A stretch of 64,000 nucleotides of DNA from Oegoconia quadripuncta (taxonomy: Eukaryota; Arthropoda; Insecta; Lepidoptera; Autostichidae), in contig OX438748.1 in the NCBI GenBank assembly GCA_949316235.1, forward strand, positions 9,179,001 through 9,243,000, written 5' to 3'. The notes under the pieces are model-generated. The model was not told where the DNA came from, ran no database searches, and was given only the letters and a program-made list of their open reading frames with translations. This document shows, piece by piece, positions 21,460 through 34,263 of the stretch. Position 1 is the stretch's first letter; each line of letters starts with the position of its first letter. The position numbers and the translations under genes were made by a program.

Positions 21460-22854
21460 ATTACTTATTATGTGATAAATCAGATGATATATTACACTAT
21501 TTGGAGGAATGTGGACAGAGTGCAGTTATTAGAGAACGACTTTTAATTCAATGGACGACTCAGTTGTGTATTAACTGAAGCGCTCTGTAGAAGTGCATCC
21601 ATCTGTATTTGCTGGATTACCCATTGCAAGAAGATTTGTATCAATGAGGCTGACTTATTCACCCATTGGTACAAAAAGTAAAAAAGAGAGATTAAAAATA
21701 TAAATTTATATTTGAAAATATTTGATAGAAGTTTATGTCTTTTGATTTAGTAAAGACACTGAAACGATGCACGTCGAATCATTTGGATACGGCATTAATC
21801 ATAGCATAGAATTTATTGTCAAACTAATAACAATCGTAATTTTATGATCACGTCACTATAATTATAAATACCTTGTTCTGATTACGTCTACCATGCAGCT
21901 GTCGCCAAGCACGTGACCAATTGATACACGCGTTTGGGTTTTCTAAACTTCACAGTTCACCTTTGACACGAGGTGAACCCATCGCCGTCGAATCGTACAT
22001 GTCTACATATGTTTCTTGGTGTAAACGATTCCTTCTCGCCTTTTACTCTTCCCCCGGGAAGAAATTGTTTCAATACTTTTTACAGGCAGCTCTTGGCGTA
22101 CCTACTACTGGAAAACAGCAAAGAAAAGAGAGGCAAAAATTAATATTGGTGTTTCAATTTTCTTCGCCATAACCCACACTAAAATTATAATCACAAGGAT
22201 TGATAAATCTTGTTATCTTGTGTAAATAGGGAGTACTTCGAGCGGGGAGGCCTCCCCCTCCAAGGGGGATAGTACATCACTCAAATACGATCCTGGCATA
22301 TAACAATTAAAGTTTAATTTACCGTTGCCTACACAATCTGATTGAGTTAATTTGGCTTTGGTGTTATACATGAATAACCTGGAATATAGTTTGTAAATAT
22401 TATAACATCTCGTGTTGTCTGGGATTTTCTTTAGGTAGTGAAACCCCCATTCAATAATTTCTGAAAGTATCGATCGCATCGAGTCGTTTGTGTGAATTTA
22501 AAAAACAAAAAACTCTACTTCTTATAAAAAACATACTTCAAAACCCGTAAAGCTATTCGCTGTAGTGTACTGTAAATTCCAAAGTTATACCGATCTTGTC
22601 CGTGGTGACAAATTAAAGGGCATTGTAGAGCAATGTAAGATCAATGTGGTGTAATGTATAATAAAGAAAATTGTATTGTATGTCCTCCACAAAAAGTGCA
22701 GGCGATCGTGTCGAGGCTCGTGTTGATTTTACGACGAATTATAGGTACAGATAGTCTGAAGCAGATAAACCTTCACACGTCTGCCTAATACAAATTAAAT
22801 TCTCTCAAAAAGTGTTAAACGTTTTTGTATAATTTTTTATTTAGTTATAAAGCA
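21460..22854. other. Long stretch without recognised gene
   Basis: About 1.4 kb with only short frames. No known repeat was recognised. Confidence 0.4.
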
Positions 22855-23112
22855 CTATCGAAATATAATAATAATAATAAATATAATAAATATTTTGGAC
22901 ACTTACACCAATCATCTAGTCCCAAACTAAGAAAAGCTTGTGCTATGGATACTAGATAACGGATAAACATACATAAATATTTATATAAACATCCAAGACT
23001 CGGGAATAAATGTTCGTATTCATCACACAAACATTTACCCCTCGCGGGATTCGAACCCGCAACCGTTGGTTTCGCTGATAGGGTCACTATCCACTACACC
23101 AATCGGTCGTCT
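22855..23112 (-). mobile_element. tRNA-headed SINE, family A, full length
   Basis: Reverse copy with a TAATAATAAT tail, GGACACTTACACCAATCATC, a CCAAACTAAGAAAAGCTTG body, CGGGATTCGAACCCGCAACC (box B reversed) and ACTATCCACTACACCAATCG (box A reversed). It is very similar to 28800-29065, implying a young subfamily. Confidence 0.88.
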
Positions 23113-23114
23113 AT

Positions 23115-23590
23115 ATATTCATGACTTGTTCAGAAAACTAAACTTGTATTATGCAGGCCAGCATAGCTTTCTCGGTTTCAGACTATTTCCTAAATACTTT
23201 TGTGAGAAGCGAACTGTAGGTTAGTGGCGATCACAATAGAACGGCAACGGTCACAGTGATATAGGACTCTGATGACCTGTAGCAGCCACACATACAACTA
23301 ATACCAAAATCAAGTGAGTTTTAAAAAATACACGGTGCCATCGAAAAAGAATTGACTGAATATGTAAATTGACTCAAACGATGTATCATTTCATTGCAAA
23401 CCATATCTTTTCTCTCAGCGTAAATGTTGCTGTAAATTAAGCTCAATTTACCATAATGCGTTCAGTAGTTTCGGTGATTAGCGTGTTCAAATAGAGTGAC
23501 AGAAAGACAAAAATTAGAAAAATAGTATTCCTGTATTCTTTTTACCGATACGTTCTATGTTCGTCTGTATATATTTTTTTATGTATGTTC
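23115..23590. other. No gene recognised
   Basis: AT-rich spacer. A piece near 23550-23590 (TATGTTCGTCTGTATATATT) recurs near 31808. Confidence 0.4.
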
Positions 23591-23593
23591 ACC

Positions 23594-23662
23594 TGAAACA
23601 GATGAGGGAGGCCTTTGACCAGCAGTGGGACACTATGGGCTCTTAATAATAATAATAATGTT
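23594..23662 (+). repeat. LINE carboxy-terminus fragment
   Basis: Encodes REAFDQQWDTMGS followed by a stop and (TAA)n. This is the extreme end of a LINE polyprotein also seen at 21385 and 50300. Confidence 0.75.
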
Positions 23663-23664
23663 CA

Positions 23665-25084
23665 CCTGATAATGCACTTCGGAGATAAAGTATGGAACCT
23701 TAACAAAGTCTGTTGTTTTACCAATTTTTGACAATTCAAGTATATTCTTCCTAAATCGTCCTCAATCAGTTCTCGTCCTTAGACACCCTGATTCTACAGT
23801 GTTATTATATTTAAAACAAGCAACTCAAGTTTCTTGATCATTCATGTCTGAGTTGGTGTTTTCAATGAGTATGACGAAATGTTTTTATGGCTTAATAAAT
23901 ACATTATATTTTAATTTTTAATCACATAAGAAGTAATCCTTGTATGTCTCATGCATGTTAACATAATGAACTTTACCTCAAGTGCGCCGTCTCGTGAGGT
24001 AATATAATACGCCTCAGGGCTGTCACACCTTAGGTAATTTGATTTATGAGCAATAATTAATTAGTTGATGATAAACCGGATATCTGCACACAAATTACGC
24101 GTACATACTTTGTTTTGCGGTTTAGGTACATTTGCTTGAAACCAGAGTAGAGTAGAAATAATTAAGATTACCTAGTTTTATAGTTATGTTATAGACAGAT
24201 AGTTTTTGGGTTCTGCATCTTTATACGTGTTAAATTAGTTCTTAGTCACGAGGCAAGGTCCTTTCTCTCAAAAACGTCTGAAGGTATTATGTATTTGTAT
24301 TTATTTATTTATTTAAATAGTTACAATGTTAGTAATAAATTTACAGGTATCACAAAAACCAAACACCATACCTAGGTCATCACCGGACACTCATACATGA
24401 CACAGTGATTTCTATTATCTAGCTTACAATTAGTAATTCATCTCCCTACACACACACCTATAGAGGTGACTAAATCAGTTTTATCAGACATATGTCTGAA
24501 AGAAAAAAAAAATTAAGGTAATGTGGCGGCATTCGTCTATGCGGATCTGTCCGGTTTTTCTACATAGTAACGGATCCTGTAACGAATACTTATTATTATA
24601 TTAATGTTATATATAAGAGATCCCGATAAATATTATCACTTAACTAGCTGCTACAAAATACCGCCACTAATAAGTACTAAGTAACTAAGTAAAATGAATA
24701 ACGAAAAGAAATACATACAAAAGTTACTAATTACAAATTCCGGGTGGAATTATTATGCGACAAACATATATATTTGGACAGTTACAGAACAAGGCTCGTC
24801 ATCCTCGCATTTAAACGGTTTTTTTTTAATTACGTTAACATTCTATACATTGTCCGTAGCGATTCATCCACGATTTTCACTCTCGAGTGTAATTACCACT
24901 GCTTGCCATGCTAGCTTCTGCATCTTGGCGCAGTCTGTGGTGCACACGAAAGCAAGAGACCGAGCTTCATTGTTCCATCCACATATGGTTGGCCATAGTG
25001 GGGTTTTTACTTTTCAATAGCTACACAATATTAGCCGAAATGAAAAACCTCTTTTTTACTACTTACCATATTTCTGCCTTTAAT
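23665..25084. other. Long stretch without recognised gene
   Basis: About 1.4 kb. The minus strand at 24840-24960 shows a short open stretch (EARSLAFVCTTDCAKMQKLA) that looks protein-like but matches no family I know. Confidence 0.35.
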
Positions 25085-25235
25085 TAGTATGGGGTTCAAG
25101 GTAACAATGGAGTCACGTAAGGCACCAACATTCAGCAGGTGCCGTGTCTAGTACCACTACTACTAGCTTATAGGAGTTAAAGTCGGAACAGTGTGGAGGC
25201 GGAATTGCTTACCTTGTAAATAGAAGACTGGTTAT
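25085..25235 (+). repeat. Dispersed repeat a
   Basis: Contains GTAACAATGGAGTCACGTAA and AGCAGGTGCCGTGTCTAGTA, matching 48690-48870 and the reverse of 14570-14725. Confidence 0.6.
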
Positions 25236-25239
25236 TCGG

Positions 25240-27814
25240 AGGCAAAGCTGTCGTTGGCAGCAGGAACCTGAGGTCGTCAATTTAAATGTTTCACCAAAAT
25301 CATATGCAATTGCAAAAAGACACCCATGTTTTGTGTAGACCTGGTGTCGAGTATGATAGGTGGGGTCGCTACTTATTTAGGGCGAGCAGCAGTTCCCACA
25401 CAAACATAAATAAAAATAATTGTACCTTTATAATCTTTTTAATACGTTTATGCATGGTAAAATAAACGATGACTCTCATCCGCCCGCTGCGCTGGATCTA
25501 TTCCTTAAGACTTCTATCCTACATTTTAAACTTCTTAAAATATGGCAAACGATTTTTTGAGCCATTGATTACGAGTGTTGCCAGGAGAATAGAATTTGCG
25601 TGCTTCTATGAACTGTGAGCATATATAGCATCCATTGGCTAGTGAAGGACAATAATGTCATCATCCTAAAAAAATCTGCGATCGCCCTGCATTAGAGCAA
25701 AATCCTCTCATGAAATACTATGCAAATCACGCCAGTGAATGGCTGTTGGTGTGATGGGATTGCAGGATGAAGTACTGACATATTTATCAACCGATAAATA
25801 ATAATGCGTCACAATAATGCCAACAGGCTCCAATAAAACAATCCGTTTGAACAGACCCTAGTAAAATCAATAAAACGTCGTTCATCCCAACCTAAATAAC
25901 AATCTATAACAAGCAAAGCGAGGTCAAAGCAATTCAGTTCACGAAATAAATCGAAAATCAGAGAAATTAACACTCAATGATACCCGGTAATTGGCAGAGC
26001 ATCTCAAATCTGCTAAAGCACTTGATCACTTTTAAGATGAGACTAGAACCGAACGCTTCAACGAGGTAATTATTGACGGAGCTTAGCCACAGAGTAAATA
26101 TTTGAACAGTAGCTCAACTCTACCTATATTTTGTATATATTTTCGGGGTCACTGGAAATTAGTTAGCGAGACATCGAAAAATTGTCTTTTATTAAAAATC
26201 TGGCTACGATACCCAAAGTCATCTACGTTATGTTTCGTAAAGCTACTTGGACTTAACGCTTAGTGAACATGAACACGCAGTCCAATCAGCGGCCACTCCC
26301 ACTGTGGGGTCGAATCCGAGTTTGGAAATGACACCACCTAGGTCTTTTTTTAGATGATTGAATATATCACCCTCATCATTGACTGCAATGTAATATTGGG
26401 TCATTACCTATGAAATTGGAGTTTTTTTTCTTCGTTAATCATATGTACCAATTCCTGCGATTTTCAAAGCTATATTACAATTTGTTTTTTATTTGAAAAA
26501 TGGAATATTATTTCAAGGTTTCACATGAAATATTTTTTAATTTCTGGGCTAAGTCACATAACAAAAAAAAATTTGAACAGAGCTCTTTTCATGTGCTTCC
26601 CATAATCATTTCTTAGATTCGCTGAAACTTTTATAAAGCGGTTACTTTTAAAAATTAACGCTACCTATACTTAACTTAATGTTATCCGATAATACACACA
26701 AAGTTTAGCAAAATTTGGACTTGCCGTTCCCAAAAAAAAATCAAAAATGTTTGTATGGCGAAAACAGTCTTAATGAAATTCTTCATACAAAACGCCATTT
26801 CATAGGTAAGGACCTAATAGTTACCTATGTGAATCATAAATTCCTAATTGTAGTACATAGCTCTACCGTTTTTTATAATCTTTTGGCATCCTCCGGTACT
26901 GGGGATGCCAAAATGCTAAAGGCGCCTACGTCTTCTGCAATAATTCTGGGAGGTAATATGTATCATGGAGGTACTTCCGAACTAACCCATCAATGTATCC
27001 GAAACTATAATCTTTTACGAGCTGTTGGGTTTAGGGCTGCTATAAAGTAAAAACTCGCGCATGTCCATTAGAGTTGGACGTTCAAACGAATGGCTCACTT
27101 AGCGAGCTCTTCCCTCTTAAATACCTTGTTGTAAAATTAAATGGAAGGGTATTTCTATTTACCTAAGCATTTATAGTAAACTGTGTTAGCCTGTAATAAA
27201 ATATAATAAATATAATTAAAAAGAATTAATAACTTGTATTATTATGTCATGCAAGAAATAAATTGGAGCTCGTGGCATCTATCTCACATTCCAGTATCTT
27301 GAACGAATGGACTTATATATCTAAGATCTTGGAAAATTTATCAAACTTATTGGTAAAAACTTATGAGAGAAAATGTATACAGAAGTAGTGTGGCTTACAA
27401 ATCTAGACACATACGCATCAAATGCAAAAGTGCCCAAAATTCGGGGAGTACGGGGATATGGCAGTAGTTCCTACCGTTTGACAACTGCAGGCATTTTGCC
27501 TGATTTCATTTTGGTCGGTAGGAGTAAAATTAGAAATCATAAACCTAATAATTAGAAATCTCCCATATTACAGGTAATTTCATGTCCATTACAGTATATA
27601 TTTGTACCGTTTTACTGCTCTTATACGTAAAAGTACCAGGATACCTGTTTTTGCCCCCCCCCCCCCATCCCCTACAGACTCTTCAGGGCACCTTCGTCTA
27701 TACAGAAATCGCACGTGACTTGACCCCATTGTCATTGGGCAAGTCCATAAATGTTCTTTGGTTTAAATAATCTTCTTCCATAATTACAATACAAATTGTG
27801 TTTTATTATTATTT
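25240..27814. other. Longest stretch without recognised gene
   Basis: About 2.6 kb. It contains a weak relative of repeat c near 25668 (TCTGCGATCGCCCTGC) and a C-run at about 27652-27666. No coding region is supportable. Confidence 0.4.
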
Positions 27815-27910
27815 TGATCAAGTCCCTTAGTATTCTCTTACGGACCCAAAAGAACCTGATTCTTTCACGTGCCTGAAACCACATGGTCCCATACAAATTC
27901 AAACAAAATA
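27815..27910. repeat. Dispersed repeat b, degenerate
   Basis: TCAAGTCCCTTAGTATTCTC and TTACGGACCCAAAAG resemble 40790-40815 and 49275-49310. Confidence 0.4.
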
Positions 27911-28148
27911 TACTTTAATAACGACCGACTAAAGGACCAATTTTGTTAATAAGTCAATTCGATATTATAATGTCAGTAGATGTTCACAATGAAACAACAT
28001 AAAGGAATTAACCATAAAAGATTAGAGCTCTGGTTCAAATTATCTGTAAGCAATCGAACTTACTCGTCATTATATACCTATATACATGTAATAGAGGCAT
28101 AGATATAACTGGCCCCTGATAGCTCTTTCGAGATTGCAATATTATTAG

Positions 28149-28327
28149 AGGTTTGTCACTTTTGCACACGTGAATAAGTGTGAAAGAGATAGACATATCA
28201 TTGTCTGTCGACAGTGAAATGTCGAGTTTGCGAGAATTGAGATCCTGGACCCCGATTTCACTGTCGATAGTCATTGGTACGTCTATTTCTTTGACACTTA
28301 ACATGCGAGTGCAAAAGTGACAGACCT
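28149..28327. repeat. ~72-bp arm foldback (hairpin) element
   Basis: The left arm 28149-28220 starts AGGTTTGTCACTTTTGCAC and ends TCGACAGTGAAAT. The right arm 28255-28327 is its reverse complement with about 15 % mismatches, and the loop is 34 bases. A transcript would form a ~180-nt hairpin. It could be a small foldback MITE or a small-RNA precursor. No target duplication is obvious. Confidence 0.85.
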
Positions 28328-28329
28328 AT

Positions 28330-28799
28330 ACAGTCGAATGCGTGTAAGAATGGGGGCAAGGGCCTTACAGAATCGAGATGGCAGCCAGTTAACGCATTGT
28401 TGTAGACGCAAAGAGTGCTGTACTGACTTTGCATGTATTTTTTTTTTGTAAACAAGCAAAGATTCCTTGCCCGTATGGAATCCAACGTGTGGTTTCATAA
28501 ACTACAGCGACTCTACCACGGTCGGACTGCCTTGTAAATTCCGCCGCATTAGCAATCCAGGATCAATTATCGTGATTCACTACGACCGTCCACTTGTTGG
28601 AAGTTCATAAATCTCATTCATAATTCAAAAATTTAAATGACAAACAACAATTTGAATGTAAGATTCCTAGAGTATATTTTAATTTAATATCAATTCAAAT
28701 TTGTCGGAAATATGTTAGCACTGGGTAAGTGTACATTATTATATTGCTATAAAAGACACTTCTACGTTTTTCTCAGATGGCTCTGCTTCTAGCAATCCA
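28330..28799. other. No gene recognised
   Basis: Spacer with short overlapping minus-strand frames lacking motifs. Confidence 0.4.
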
Positions 28800-29065
28800 G
28801 CCATTTCACAATAAATAATAATAAATAATAATAATAAATAAATATTTCGGACACTTACACCAATCATCTAATCCCAAACTAAGCAAAGCTTGTACTATGG
28901 ATATTAGATAACGGATAAACATACATAAATATTTATATAAAGATCCATGACTCGGGAATAAATGTTCATATTCATCACACAAACATTTACCCGTCGCGGG
29001 ATTCGAACCCGCAACCGTTGGTTTCGCTGACAGGGTCACTATCCACTACACCAATCGGTCGTCGA
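28800..29065 (-). mobile_element. tRNA-headed SINE, family A, full length
   Basis: Near-duplicate of 22855-23112: AATCATCTAATCCCAAACTA, GCGGGATTCGAACCCGCAAC and CTACACCAATCGGTCGTCG. It has a TAATAATAATAA tail. Confidence 0.88.
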
Positions 29066-29069
29066 TAGA

Positions 29070-30229
29070 CAATAGGCTCCGTCATATGCAAAAAAAATCA
29101 ACTCCCTGATTGATCACTTTAATGACTCATTCTAATGAGTAATTGTACTTTATGGAAAATAGAAACGGCCTAATTGAGAACCTCCTCTTTTTTGAAGTCG
29201 GTTGAAAATATTAAAACTTCCCCCGATAAAGCATTGGTTGGCTAATGAATGACGTCTCTGGCACATGATATGGATCATGTTCGTTTATTGCCGGGAGTGG
29301 GACAAAACTGTCTTTGTCTATTTTTTACAAATTTATTTTTAGTATCTTTTTTTCTTAATCTTATATTGTTATTGTAACAAAGAAGAAAATCGTTAACTAC
29401 TTTCCAAATTCTATACTGATAAAATTTACTGTTTGAAAATTAACTTGAAATTAGTACGTCCTTCAGAACGCAATGTCCATCGCACCGACCACTGGCATTT
29501 ATCTCTTTCTATTTTCATAAACGCAAGAAATACAAACCGCAAACGGTTCCAGGGAACTCATTAATCACAGCAACGTCTACAAATGTGAAACCTGTCACCA
29601 TGATCACTTCCTGTTGGAGTTCTGAGAAGGCACAGTTGATTTATAGCTTACTGGAAACTGTTGCGCTCAGCCATCATACATTTTAAAGGCAATGGTAAAA
29701 TTGTAAATTCAAAGCGCTAAAATTAGTTTCTTACTCAACTTCCAGTAATAAATAAATTTTGGGGTAACTTTAGCTATACGATTATTATCTCAATGGGACG
29801 TCCATCAAAATGTCAGCTACAGTTACCTGCTGACTCGCAGTAGAATACTACCAATTCCTCTTCCAGATCTAGTTGCCTTATAAAGCTGCTGATCATGAAC
29901 ATGACGGCTGTATCAGCCCTTGCTCGACTCATACAGCTTGATAGATGATGCTGATATGATAATGCAGGAACAAAGATCGGTCGGGTTCGGTATGTGGGAT
30001 TGTACGCATACCGATTGATTTTTTTTATTTTAATCAGATTAAACTGTGACGAGCAATAGTCAAACACAAATACACTTTATTGCAACACAGATAAGAAAAC
30101 ACAGTTACTGAAAGTGGTACTAGTATAACGTACAATTTGGCGACCTTATCACTAACAGCGATCTCTTCCACGTAACCTTTGGCAATAGTCATTCCTAAAA
30201 GTAATCCATATCTATATTATTGACGGGCA
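29070..30229. other. No gene recognised
   Basis: About 1.2 kb. TTTTTTGAAGTCGGTTGAAA near 29188 is a common lepidopteran repeat motif. Otherwise unrecognised. Confidence 0.4.
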
Positions 30230-30575
30230 TAATACTATAAATAGTAAAATATGTAAAATTTAGAAAACACCCGAGATCATGCAAATGATTGTATGTGGAA
30301 TGTTAGCTTGGGAGCGGCTTAACCGATTTCCATTAAACACATGCCTAAGAACCTATTTCCGAGTTTAATCTTAAATATTAAAAAAAGGTGAAAGCTCTCG
30401 AAATCATCATCGAAATACACCAGAAAACTGTATGTAATGCTAAATATCTACGAAACGGCTTAACCAATTTTCGTGAAACTTGGCTAAGAATCCCTCGCTT
30501 AGTCTTTAATATTAAAAATACCGCACGCAAGCGGGACTCCTGACTAAGATACATCCGGACAAAGACTGCACCCCT
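30230..30575 (+). repeat. Dispersed repeat e (two tandem-like units)
   Basis: GCGGCTTAACCGATTTCCAT near 30314 and ACGGCTTAACCAATTTTCGT near 30455 are two related units. The family recurs at 32890-33085 and 63705-63995 (ACGGCTTAACCGATTTCCAT) and ends with AAAATACCGCACGCAAGCGG. Confidence 0.6.
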
Positions 30576-30605
30576 AACCCCCCCCCCCACCCACACACAC
30601 ACGCA
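30576..30605. repeat. C-run and (AC)n microsatellite
   Basis: CCCCCCCCC followed by ACCCACACACACACACGC. Confidence 0.9.
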
Positions 30606-30609
30606 CTCA

Positions 30610-31341
30610 AACATTAACGTTTTTCGTCGGTGGTTATTAAATGAATGACCTTTGTTTCACATCCAAGTTTCGAGCCCCCTGGAAAAACCCAGGTGCGTCA
30701 ACCCTCAGCACTTTTAACCTTCAAGAAAAATAAGCAAATAAAATCAATCTGTTGAAACAAAAGCGGATAAGCCTGGAGTCACAAGCTGCAGCGAGTCAAT
30801 ATCGTTTTTATTAACAAAGTTCGCAAACACCTGTCGAAGGCACCATTACTTAAGTACACCTTGATGAAACTTTCCACTTTCATTTTAATTTATAATAGGC
30901 CCGACCTTAGCTCAATAAAACACTTTGTCTCGTTTTAATTTTAAAGTCGTTAATTATCACAATTCTAATCTTAATTATAAAACCGGTTGGCGAGTTGAAC
31001 GGAGCAAAGATAAAAATGGATACTTGACTCCGAAACAGTCATTATATAAGAATCTTCTTCTTCAATTGGCTTATAAAATAGACAAAGGCAGTATTAAAAG
31101 TGAACCAGCAATGACTCGAAGAAAGTAGATGGCTGGAATTTCTTGAGCACAGTGGAGCACATTCACTTCCAACATTCTTATAAGTTTAGGCTAGGATATC
31201 CTTTTACCCGTCTGCCCCAGTAGGGTGGGTAACATACATAATAATGCGTACAATAAATAGGACAATAAATGTTTTGCAAATTTCATTATCTGAAGTGTTG
31301 ATTCTAGTTAATATGGAACAGTGATGTAGGTAAAGATTTAA
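30610..31341. other. No gene recognised
   Basis: AT-rich spacer. Confidence 0.4.
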
Positions 31342-31612
31342 CCGCCTCCGTTGCTCAATGTAAACAACATTGGTTTTACGATTCGGAGGTCGCGGGTTCG
31401 ATCCCCAGCGGGGTACATGTTTAAGTACTCGGTTTGGTTGGTGGTAGGGCATTTTAAATGTCCGCCTGGCTGGCTACCACCATCTTATCTAAATATTAAT
31501 TGCATTGGTGTGTTCCGGTTGTCAGAGTAAGATAGCCAACCCCCCAAATGTGTAGGGGTTTCCGGGTCAGTTCGACCACAACTTCACTTAACATCAGGTG
31601 TGATTGAGGTAA
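31342..31612 (+). mobile_element. tRNA-headed SINE, family C, fullest copy
   Basis: Head GTTGCTCAATGTAAACAACA (box A) with box B CGCGGGTTCGATCCCCAG. The body has GGTTGGTGGTAGGGCATTTT and TGTTCCGGTTGTCAGAGTAA, the tail ACATCAGGTGTGATTGAGGT, then an A-run. This copy defines the family end. Confidence 0.85.
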
Positions 31613-31789
31613 AAAAAAAGGTAAAGGTTTTCGAAGAAAAGAAATCAAGAATCAGTGTAAGTTGAACTGTACTTTCATACAATTTAACTAAACGAGAGAT
31701 AATTTCAATATCTTCAACATCGATCGTACAGAACACTCATTGCTTTATGCGTGATTCGCACTTGTCTGTTCTAATTAACCGACTCCCAA

Positions 31790-31975
31790 AATGGTGGAGG
31801 TAATACTATGTTCGTCTGTAGTATTTTTGTATGTATATTCACCCATATTTTCGTCAATTGTCAACCGCTTTTGGTAATTGGTTTTTTGTTTGATAGAGTT
31901 TATCACCACTGTGGTCCTTTTTTTATGTACAACGGGTTAGCACTTGACCACAATGACACCTACTGTTAAATATCT
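31790..31975. repeat. Repeat patch: family C tail and common motif
   Basis: CCGACTCCCAAAATGGTGGA near 31790 is a diverged form of a widespread lepidopteran motif. GGGTTAGCACTTGACCACAA near 31932 is the reversed end of SINE family C. Confidence 0.5.
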
Positions 31976-32297
31976 CGAGTATCATAGAATATGTTTTATC
32001 GTAAAAAATCCAACATGACACCCGCAAAATACAAAACATGCTTAGCTAGCTTTTTTAAATAGCTATTTTGAAGTATTTTTCAACGCAACGCAACAGTCGC
32101 GTGCTTTTTTAAATACCTACGACGGATAGTAACTTTAGTTTTTCGCGTGATAAGTAAAGTTCATTGATTAACCCTCACCCTTACAATCTGGAGACCGGTT
32201 CTTTATTGCGGATTATATCCGATGTTATTTACGATATGTTTTACTTCAATTTAAGATTGGTTAAATATTGGACAAATTCACTGCTTAAACATTTGAC

Positions 32298-32645
32298 AAC
32301 CGATTGGTGTAGTGGATAGTGACCCTGTTTGCGAAACCAACCTGCAATAGGGTTCAAATTCCGCTTGGGGTAAATCTTTGTAAGACAAATACGAATATTT
32401 ACTCCCGACTCATGGATTTGTATAAATATTTATGTAAGTATTTATGTATTCATCCGTTTATGTTTTGTTGAGTGATTATTCTATGAACAAAATCTCAATA
32501 TCTCCCGTAGGAGTGGCAATTCAAAAAAATCCCTTCATACTGTGTCTTTGTGTTTGTTTAACCGTTATCTAACATCCATAGTACAAGCTTTGCTTAGTAT
32601 GGAACTACATTATTGGTGTAAGTGTTCGAAATATTTATTTATTTC
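32298..32645 (+). mobile_element. tRNA-headed SINE, family A, interrupted
   Basis: Starts ACCGATTGGTGTAGTGGATA. Box B is decayed (GGGTTCAAATTCCGC). The body is split at about 32461-32559 by roughly 100 bp absent from other copies. It resumes ACCGTTATCTAACATCCATA and ends AAATATTTATTTATTTC. Confidence 0.8.
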
Positions 32646-32829
32646 TGATGAAATGCAACAAAGCAACTGTGGGAACCATTCCTAACGAGCGCTTTACGTG
32701 TTTTAGTTTTTAGATGTCAGTTAATCATGTACCGCTTTCCCGTACGCTTATTTACATTACCTAATTGTAAATTGGCAATTTAGAAAAATCCCGATAGACT
32801 ATGGTATCATCCACATATAGCAACCGTAC

Positions 32830-32880
32830 AGTCGACCGCAGGTATAGCCGTCTCCAAAATTAATCATGCAGAGCTATTTT
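32830..32880. repeat. Repeat g
   Basis: GTCGACCGCAGGTATAGCCG and ATTAATCATGCAGAGCTA match 38098-38155 with changes. Confidence 0.55.
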
Positions 32881-32889
32881 TTTGAAAAA

Positions 32890-33085
32890 AAAAATCTCAA
32901 TTATCTAATTGAAAATTTACAAACCCCCGATTTTTTAACTGTGCTAAAGGCTAAATATCTTCGAAATGAGAACCGATTCCTTCAATCAAACATGGCTAAT
33001 AAATAACCATTCCGCGCGTTTAATATTCAATATAAAAGAAACCGCACTCAAATCGAACTACCCATTAGTGACATACATCTGGATC
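32890..33085 (+). repeat. Dispersed repeat e
   Basis: AAGGCTAAATATCTTCGAAA and AAAAGAAACCGCACTCAAAT match 63720-63985. Confidence 0.6.
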
Positions 33086-33091
33086 AAGACT

Positions 33092-33205
33092 AAACACACA
33101 TATATACACACATACACATACACACAAACACACACACACATATATATATACACACACATATACACACAGATACACACGCATACATACACATACACACACA
33201 CAACA
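33092..33205. repeat. (CA)n/(TA)n microsatellite
   Basis: Dinucleotide-rich tract with CACACACACACATATATATA. The long frames on either strand here are low-complexity artefacts. Confidence 0.95.
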
Positions 33206-33209
33206 CTTA

Positions 33210-33759
33210 CCCAACGCAGTCCATCAAACACATAACAGTCGTTTTTTTTTTCGGAGGTTAAAAATCTATTTTGTTTGGACATTAATATGTCAATGGTGAA
33301 ACCTCCAATTACAACAATTAACAGCGAAAATACCAATCCATTTGAAATGTAATCGTGTAAGAAAGGGCCGTGAGTTTGCAAAATTTCCTAAAATCTCAAT
33401 TTCCATTCTAAAACAGTTTAATAAATTTGAAAATCTATACGTTCTATAAAATAATTGTTAATAAGCTCCCAAAGATGGCTCCATAAATTTTCAAAGACAA
33501 CAGAAATTTAATATCGGCGTGAAAGATGTAATTTTACTCTAAAGTTTTGCAATAGATGGCTAACTTCGGCTCATTGGAACTCCAGTTTTGGGTAGAGAAG
33601 TTATTGAGTGCCACCTTCATCTAAATCAATATGCTTCGAGGGAAATTATACATACCTCCGCTATTTACTTACCTAACACAGTTGCAAACTGGCATGATGC
33701 TGGTTTACCAATATTATTGACTTCTAAATTGTAATGATTACCAAAATTATGATCAAAAT
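33210..33759. other. No gene recognised
   Basis: AT-rich spacer. Confidence 0.4.
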
Positions 33760-33930
33760 CAAATAAAATATATTTATTATTAATTCTTATGGTGTACATT
33801 AAAACACAAAATCTACATATTAATACTTAATAGCAACTGTAACACTAGTGCCTGAACTAGGAAAATCCTGTGTTTCAGACGAAGGTTGGGCTTCTATAGA
33901 AGTCCTAGGAATACGTAAAATCTACATGAA
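33760..33930 (-). repeat. LINE 3' UTR fragment
   Basis: Read in reverse, CAGGATTTTCCTAGTTCAGG matches the 3' UTR of the LINE nested in the DIRS element (CAGGATTTATCCTAGTTCAG near 59803). Confidence 0.55.
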
Positions 33931-34263
33931 AATGCATGTTTTGTTCCTGCGTTGTTAGAGCAAACTATTTCAGTACTATATCATATATCAAAGACTTTTG
34001 TGCTTTTTAAGTACGATATTTATTATAAATAATTAACAATATTTATAAAGAAGATCAGTGGGGTACGGAAATGAACGAAAAATAGAGACCTTTAGAATCG
34101 CTCTTCGCGCTCTCACTAGGGTTTGTTTTAGGCGCTCCGCCCCAAGACATAATGCAGTAAGTCAATAATGATTGACATAAAGCATAATGAAGATAAGTAG
34201 GATACTAGAACCAAAACAAATTTAATGAACTTTTCTTTGATTCTTAATAGGAATTTAAATGAT

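Noticed and set aside
32966..33381. Long open frames on both strands rich in Thr/His/Tyr or Val/Cys/Tyr
   Set aside because: They are translations of a CA/TA microsatellite and have no protein-like composition outside it.
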